Below, piece by piece: positions 60,139-64,000 of a DNA stretch of 64,000 bases; the stretch's first letter is position 1; each line of letters begins with the position of its first letter. This DNA comes from Planctomycetota bacterium (GTDB lineage: Bacteria; Planctomycetota; UBA1135; GCA-002686595): positions 1-64,000 of the forward strand of contig JAKLKU010000001.1 in NCBI GenBank assembly GCA_023150475.1. The letters run 5' to 3'. A program made the position numbers and the translations under genes. The notes under the pieces were generated by a model. The model made no database searches. It was given only the letters and a program-made list of their open reading frames with translations, and was not told the DNA's origin.

Positions 60139-60167
60139 TTGGCGCGGTCCGGAGCGCGCGATACAAA
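60139..60167 (+). promoter_or_regulatory. Sigma-70-like promoter of the double-zinc-ribbon gene
   Basis: TTGGCG (60139-60144), 17-bp spacer, TACAAA (60162-60167); transcription would start near 60174, about 43 nt before the TTG at 60217. It is back-to-back with the leftward promoter 12 bp away, so the two could be co-regulated. Confidence 0.5.
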
Positions 60168-60216
60168 CGCGTGCCACGCGTGAAGATCGGCGGGAGCTCG
60201 CCGTAGCGCGCGAACC

Positions 60217-61353
60217 TTGAACGAGCCCGCACCCGAGTCCGCCGAAGCCAAAGCGCCGGCACCGACGTCCGCGAAGGTCGACTTCCGTTGCCCCGACTGC
60301 GGCGCACCGATGACGTGGAGCCCGGACGCCGATGCGCTCTCGTGCGAATACTGCGGCAAGTCGATGCCGGTGCCGCGTGCGGACGCAGGCATCGTCGAGC
60401 GGCCGCTCGAGGACGCCGGCCGCGCGGCGCGTGGCCTCGGACTCGAGTTGCGCGCGGTGCGCTGCGGCAACTGCGGCGCGATCTTCGACTTCGACGACAA
60501 GGCGACGAGCTCCTCGTGCGTCTTCTGCGGGTCGGCGAACGTGCTCGCGCAGGAAGCGAACCGCAACGCGCTGCGCCCCGAATCGTTGATTCCGCTCGAC
60601 GTCGGCCGCGCGGCGGCGGAAGCGAACTTCAGGAAGTGGATCCAGGGCCTCTGGTTCCGGCCCGACGCGCTGAAGAAGCTCGCGCGCTTCGACGCGCTCG
60701 GCGTCTACGTGCCTGCCTGGACGTTCGACGCCAACGTGCACTCGGATTGGTCCGCCGACGCGGGCTACTACTACTACGAGACGCAGCTCGTGCCCGTGAT
60801 GCGCAACGGCAAGCTGCGCATGGAGCTGCGCCGGGTGCAGAAGGTGCGCTGGGAGCCTGCCTGGGGTCGGCGCGACGACACGTACGACGACTTGCTCGTC
60901 CACGCGTCGAAGGGTCTGCCGGAGGCGCTCGCGAAGAAGCTCGGCGCGTACGACACGAAAGCGTTGGTGCCCTACCGACCGGAGTACCTCGCCGGCTGGC
61001 GCGCGGAGGAGTACCAGATCGACCTCGCGGACGCCTGGACGCTCGCGAAGGAACGCATCGTCGCGACCCAACAGTCGCGCTGCTCGGGCGACGTGCCCGG
61101 CGACACGCAGCGATCGTTGCGCGTGCAGAACGACGTGCGCGACGTGCGCTGGAAGCACGTGCTCCTGCCGCTCTGGAGCCTTTCGTACATGCACGGCGGC
61201 AAACGCTACACCGTGTTGATCCACGGACAGACCGGCCGAGTCGAAGGAGACGCGCCGCTCTCGTGGGTCAAGATCCTGCTGCTCGTGCTCTTCGTCCTCG
61301 CCGCCGCGCTCGTGATCGCGGCGATCGCGGGGCTCTTCGCTGCGTTCGCCTGA
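60217..61353 (+). CDS. Membrane protein with two N-terminal zinc ribbons
   Basis: 378 residues, TTG start. Two treble-clef zinc ribbons: CPDCGAPMTWSPDADALSCEYCG (residues about 25-48) and CGNCGAIFDFDDKATSSSCVFCG (about 86-108). The middle region (about 120-320) has conserved aromatic blocks (WTFDANVHSDWSADAGYYYYE, LLPLWSLSYMHGGKRYTVLIHG), and one membrane helix closes the protein (ILLLVLFVLAAALVIAAIAG). Proteins of this plan are often annotated as TFIIB-type zinc ribbon or primosomal-like proteins and usually co-occur with SPFH/zinc-ribbon proteins, as at 56400 here. Function is unknown; a membrane-bound chaperone or scaffold role is conjecture. Confidence 0.8.
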   Translation: MNEPAPESAEAKAPAPTSAKVDFRCPDCGAPMTWSPDADALSCEYCGKSMPVPRADAGIVERPLEDAGRAARGLGLELRAVRCGNCGAIFDFDDKATSSSCVFCGSANVLAQEANRNALRPESLIPLDVGRAAAEANFRKWIQGLWFRPDALKKLARFDALGVYVPAWTFDANVHSDWSADAGYYYYETQLVPVMRNGKLRMELRRVQKVRWEPAWGRRDDTYDDLLVHASKGLPEALAKKLGAYDTKALVPYRPEYLAGWRAEEYQIDLADAWTLAKERIVATQQSRCSGDVPGDTQRSLRVQNDVRDVRWKHVLLPLWSLSYMHGGKRYTVLIHGQTGRVEGDAPLSWVKILLLVLFVLAAALVIAAIAGLFAAFA

Positions 61354-61390
61354 GCGCGCGCGCCGCGGCGCCCGAGCGCACGCCGCGCGA

Positions 61391-62740
61391 TCAGCCGGCC
61401 CGCGCCGCGGAGCGCGGTTGCAGCAAGCGACGCTCGTGTTCGTAGAGCGCCGATCGATCGAGCTCACCACGGCGCAGGAAGACCTCGAGCAGCTCGTCGG
61501 CGGGCGCACGGCCGTGCAACGAGCACCGCTCCGCGAACTGCACGAATGCGACGCGCAGCGGCGCACCGAAGAACGCGCTCGGCGCGGTGAGCAAGACGTC
61601 CGCGGCGAGCGCGATCATCGCTCGGGCATCGGACGCGAATTCCGGATCGGCGAGCGCCTCCTGATGCGCGCGGTCCCAACGTTCGGCGAGTCGGTGCGCT
61701 CGCGGCCGAAACCGTTCGAGCACGCGCGAGACGCTGCGCGCGTCGCACAACAACGCCGCGAAGAACCCGAGCGGTGCCACCGCGAACGCGCGCGGTTGGG
61801 CATCCGCGGCGACGATCTCGAGTCCGCCGTCGGGGCGTACCGCCGGCTCGAGCGAAGCCAGATGGGCGTGCCAATCCGCGCGTTCGGGATAACTGCCGCC
61901 GACGCCGTGCTCGAGCCACGTCGCGAAGTTCGGCGCGCCGTCGCAAGCGAATGGCGACGCGTCGAGGGCGAAGTCGAGGTACTGCGCGAGCCGATCCTCG
62001 TCGGGCGCCTCGGCGAAACGCGGTGGCGCTCCGGTGTGGTCCGGCGCCGCGAACTGCCAGGCGCGAGCGGAGAAACAACGCGTGCCGGGATGGACGTTGC
62101 CGACCACCGGCGAATGCGCGTAGAGCGCCGCGGCGAGTGGCGCGAGGAGCAGCGCGGCTTGCCACCGCAGCGGCGCGAGCACCGCCGAGCCCGGGCCCAG
62201 GACGACGCCGGTGCGCGCGACGAGTCGCAGCGCGGCGAGACCGTACGGGCCGCTCGCGGCGAACGCTCGCTCGCGCGCGACGTCCGCGGGCTCGCTCGGC
62301 GGCTCGCCGTCTTCCGGCGCGCCCCACGGGTCGGCACCGACCGAGACCAGATCGACGTGAGCGGAGGCGAGCACGGCGCGCAACCCGAGCCACGCGCGCT
62401 CGAACTCGGCGTGGCATTCCGCCGGCGAAGTCGAACGACGAGTCGCGAGCCACACCTTGCGGCCATGACCGACGCCGAGCGTCGTGTGTTCCGCCTCGCA
62501 CCGCGGCCGAGCATGCGACCGCGCGCTTCCACCGACGCGCACGGCGGCCGCCGAGACGAGTCGCGAGAGTTCGTCGCGCGCGAGCGGCAGCGGCTTCGTG
62601 CCCGAAGCGTCCCAACGCACCGCGAAGAACTCGCTCCACACGCCGAACGACTCCGCAGCACCGGCGCGCGGCGCGAAATGCTCCTCGAGCAGGTCTTGGC
62701 GGAGGCGTTGGAGGTCGAGCGAACGGTACGGGGACGGCAT
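61391..62740 (-). CDS. Glutamate-cysteine ligase family (GCS2/EgtA-like)
   Basis: 449 residues. Weak but recognisable similarity to the GCS2/EgtA fold: LVSVGADPWGAPED, AALRLVARTGVVLGPGS, LYAHSPVVGNVHPGTRCFSARAWQFA (the ANSP...R region that precedes the nucleotide site), YLDFALDASPFACDG, WLEHGVGG...DWHAHLASLEPAVRPDG, and GFFAALLCD. GCS2 enzymes join glutamate to cysteine (glutathione) or feed ergothioneine synthesis. The missing FxxGGQ-like region means another amino-acid ligase is possible. Only 3 bp separate it from the upstream sugar-transport ATPase, so they are probably co-transcribed. A functional link is not obvious. Confidence 0.68.
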   Translation of the reverse strand: MPSPYRSLDLQRLRQDLLEEHFAPRAGAAESFGVWSEFFAVRWDASGTKPLPLARDELSRLVSAAAVRVGGSARSHARPRCEAEHTTLGVGHGRKVWLATRRSTSPAECHAEFERAWLGLRAVLASAHVDLVSVGADPWGAPEDGEPPSEPADVARERAFAASGPYGLAALRLVARTGVVLGPGSAVLAPLRWQAALLLAPLAAALYAHSPVVGNVHPGTRCFSARAWQFAAPDHTGAPPRFAEAPDEDRLAQYLDFALDASPFACDGAPNFATWLEHGVGGSYPERADWHAHLASLEPAVRPDGGLEIVAADAQPRAFAVAPLGFFAALLCDARSVSRVLERFRPRAHRLAERWDRAHQEALADPEFASDARAMIALAADVLLTAPSAFFGAPLRVAFVQFAERCSLHGRAPADELLEVFLRRGELDRSALYEHERRLLQPRSAARAG

Positions 62741-62743
62741 CGA

Positions 62744-63841
62744 TCAGACGATTCGGAGGCCGGACCCTTGGTCGAACCAATGGAGCCCCGAACGTGAGAT
62801 CGAAATCCGACGCCGCTCGCCGACTCGGAAGCGTACGTCACCGTCCAAGCTTGCACGAAGTTCGTGTTCGCCGAGTCGAAACGTGACGAGCGTCTGGGTG
62901 CCGAGCGCCTCGACGAAAGCGACTTCGAGCTCCGCCGTCGCGCCGTCTGCATCCGCCGCCCCCATCGAATCCTGGAGCGTCGTTTCCAAGATGCACACTG
63001 CGTGCGGACGCACGCCGAGCACGAGTTCGCGGCCTTCGACGTCGGCCGCTCGAGGCGCATCGACCGCCACCCGCAACGGCCCGACGGCGAACGTTCCGGC
63101 GTGCACGCGACCGGGAATCAAGTTCATCGGCGGCGAGCCGATGAAACCCGCGACGAAGCTCGTGCGCGGCCGCGCGAAGACTTCGAGCGGCGCTCCGGCT
63201 TGCACGGCGCGACCGCGCTCGAGCACGACGATGCGGTGCCCGAGCGTCATCGCCTCCGACTGATCGTGCGTGACGTAGAGGCTCGTGATGCGCGTGCGCG
63301 CGACGAGCCGCGCGATCTCCGCGCGCATCTCGTGGCGCAGCTTGGCGTCGAGGTTCGACAGCGGCTCGTCGAAGAGGAAGAGCTTCGGTTCGCGGATCAA
63401 GGCGCGGCCGAGTGCGACGCGCTGCATCTGTCCGCCCGACAACGCGCCGGGCTTGCGCTCGAGCAAGTCGCCGAGCCCGAGCCCGGCCGCGGTCTCGCGG
63501 ACACGACGTTCGATCGCGTCGCGCGCGAGTCCACGCAGCTCGAGCGGGAAGGCGAGGTTCTGGGCGACGGTCTTGTGCGGGTAGAGCGCGTAGTTCTGGA
63601 AGACCATCGCGAGGTCGCGCTCCGGAGGCTCGAGCTCGTCGACCGCGCGGCCGGCGATGCGCACCGTGCCGCGCTCGGGCCGCACCAGACCGGCGACGAC
63701 ACGCAGGAGCGTCGACTTGCCGCAACCGGAAGGCCCGACCAACACGACGAATTCCCCGTCCGCGAGCGAGAGCGACACGTCGTCGAGCACGACGTTCGCG
63801 CCGAATCGGACCGTGACGTGCTCGAGTTCGAGCGTGGCCAT
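62744..63841 (-). CDS. Sugar ABC transporter ATPase (MalK/UgpC-type)
   Basis: 365 residues. ATPase domain: Walker A VGPSGCGKST, Q-loop FQNYALYPH, signature LSGGQMQRVALGRAL, Walker B LFLFDEPLSNLD and H-loop YVTHDQSEAMTLG. The C-terminal TOBE domain (about 235-365) carries VLGVRPHAVCI and LGTQTLVTFRLGEHELRAS, placing it in the MalK/UgpC group that powers sugar or glycerol-phosphate importers and can act as a regulator. The permease tail 77 bp upstream (63918) fits a sugar importer. Substrate not inferable; FGGY kinase at 25507 is too far to link firmly. Confidence 0.93.
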   Translation of the reverse strand: MATLELEHVTVRFGANVVLDDVSLSLADGEFVVLVGPSGCGKSTLLRVVAGLVRPERGTVRIAGRAVDELEPPERDLAMVFQNYALYPHKTVAQNLAFPLELRGLARDAIERRVRETAAGLGLGDLLERKPGALSGGQMQRVALGRALIREPKLFLFDEPLSNLDAKLRHEMRAEIARLVARTRITSLYVTHDQSEAMTLGHRIVVLERGRAVQAGAPLEVFARPRTSFVAGFIGSPPMNLIPGRVHAGTFAVGPLRVAVDAPRAADVEGRELVLGVRPHAVCILETTLQDSMGAADADGATAELEVAFVEALGTQTLVTFRLGEHELRASLDGDVRFRVGERRRISISRSGLHWFDQGSGLRIV

Positions 63842-63861
63842 GGCTCACGCGCCTTTCGGGC

Positions 63862-63884
63862 AGACGCGTCTCGAGCAGGCGTCT
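63862..63884 (-). other. Hairpin between permease and ATPase genes
   Basis: Inverted repeat AGACGC (63862-63867) and GCGTCT (63879-63884) with an 11-nt loop, in the 76-bp gap between the two transporter genes. It may balance expression of the permease relative to the ATPase, or be chance. Confidence 0.25.
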
Positions 63885-63917
63885 TGCGGGTCGGACGGGC
63901 TGGACGGGCGCGACATG

Positions 63918-64000
63918 TCAGTGTTTGGACGCCGCGACGCGCACGCCGCGGAGGAAGACCTTCTGGGCCACGAAGTAGACGAGCACGCACGGCGCGAGCA
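63918..64000 (-). CDS. Carbohydrate ABC transporter permease, C-terminal fragment (cut by window edge)
   Basis: The frame is open to the right edge and stops at 63918-63920. The visible end LAPCVLVYFVAQKVFLRGVRV, then AASKH, is the usual tail of MalG-family permeases: the last membrane helix, then a short basic end after the FLRG-type turn. It would carry sugar into the cell together with the ATPase encoded next (62744-63841). The rest lies beyond the window. Confidence 0.8.
   Translation of the reverse strand, partial: LAPCVLVYFVAQKVFLRGVRVAASKH

Noticed and set aside
1..64000. CRISPR array, tRNA or rRNA genes, prophage or integron
   Set aside because: No regularly spaced repeats, tRNA-like cloverleaf ends, rRNA sequence, integrase or phage structural genes were noticed by reading; a covariance-model scan was not possible.

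Overview
This is a 64 kb, very GC-rich, densely coded window. The best guess is a planctomycete (Planctomycetota). That is inferred from gene content: large secreted proteins with carboxypeptidase-regulatory-like repeats, a calcium-loop/dockerin-like segment in a GSDH-type dehydrogenase, sulfatase-fold proteins, a kinase/TPR/GAF/sigma-54 giant regulator, and a C-terminal module recurring in several exported proteins. No rRNA, tRNA or CRISPR array was seen. Most genes have weak or no Shine-Dalgarno; many sit in ATGA-overlapping operons.

Layout. 1-279: tail of a transposase-like gene. 303-5420 (-): giant sigma-54 activator with a degenerate kinase domain, divergent from a secreted propeller-like protein (5655-7442). 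7687-10218: membrane TIR-domain protein whose outer part seems to be four copies of one module. 10313-14189 (-): beta-helix lipoprotein and a secreted Ig-like repeat protein. 14743-24800 (+): a tight seven-gene operon of two GT4 glycosyltransferases, an ABC exporter, two APH-fold kinases, an AlgE-like outer-membrane porin and a sulfatase-fold protein. It looks like a complete make-modify-export system for a surface polysaccharide or glycolipid and is the strongest candidate for an undescribed system. 24838-26880: anchored protein and FGGY sugar kinase.

26926-32209: FmdB zinc ribbon and a polyphosphate locus (ppx, convergent ppk1, CHAD, SixA). 32242-36267: thioredoxin-fold lipoprotein-like protein, methyltransferase, a frameshifted secreted protein, endonuclease V, KaiB. 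KaiB overlaps a PAS-PAS-GGDEF-EAL cyclic-di-GMP enzyme (36264-38330). 38307-46687: amino-acid permease, esterase-like alpha/beta hydrolase, secreted repeat protein, geranylgeranyl-reductase-family flavoprotein. 46812-56110: GSDH-type dehydrogenase, atypical SDR, a sulfatase-fold lipoprotein overlapping a GT-C/TPR membrane protein, and two tandem paralogous secreted proteins; the dehydrogenase and both paralogs share a C-terminal module.

56400-64000: SPFH/zinc-ribbon protein, second GT-C/TPR protein, divergent double-zinc-ribbon membrane protein, and at the right edge a sugar ABC transporter (permease tail, MalK-type ATPase) followed by a GCS2-type ligase. Several promoters with 17-18 bp spacing can be read by eye, and many place the -10 box only 6-15 nt before the start codon, suggesting leaderless or very short-leader transcripts.
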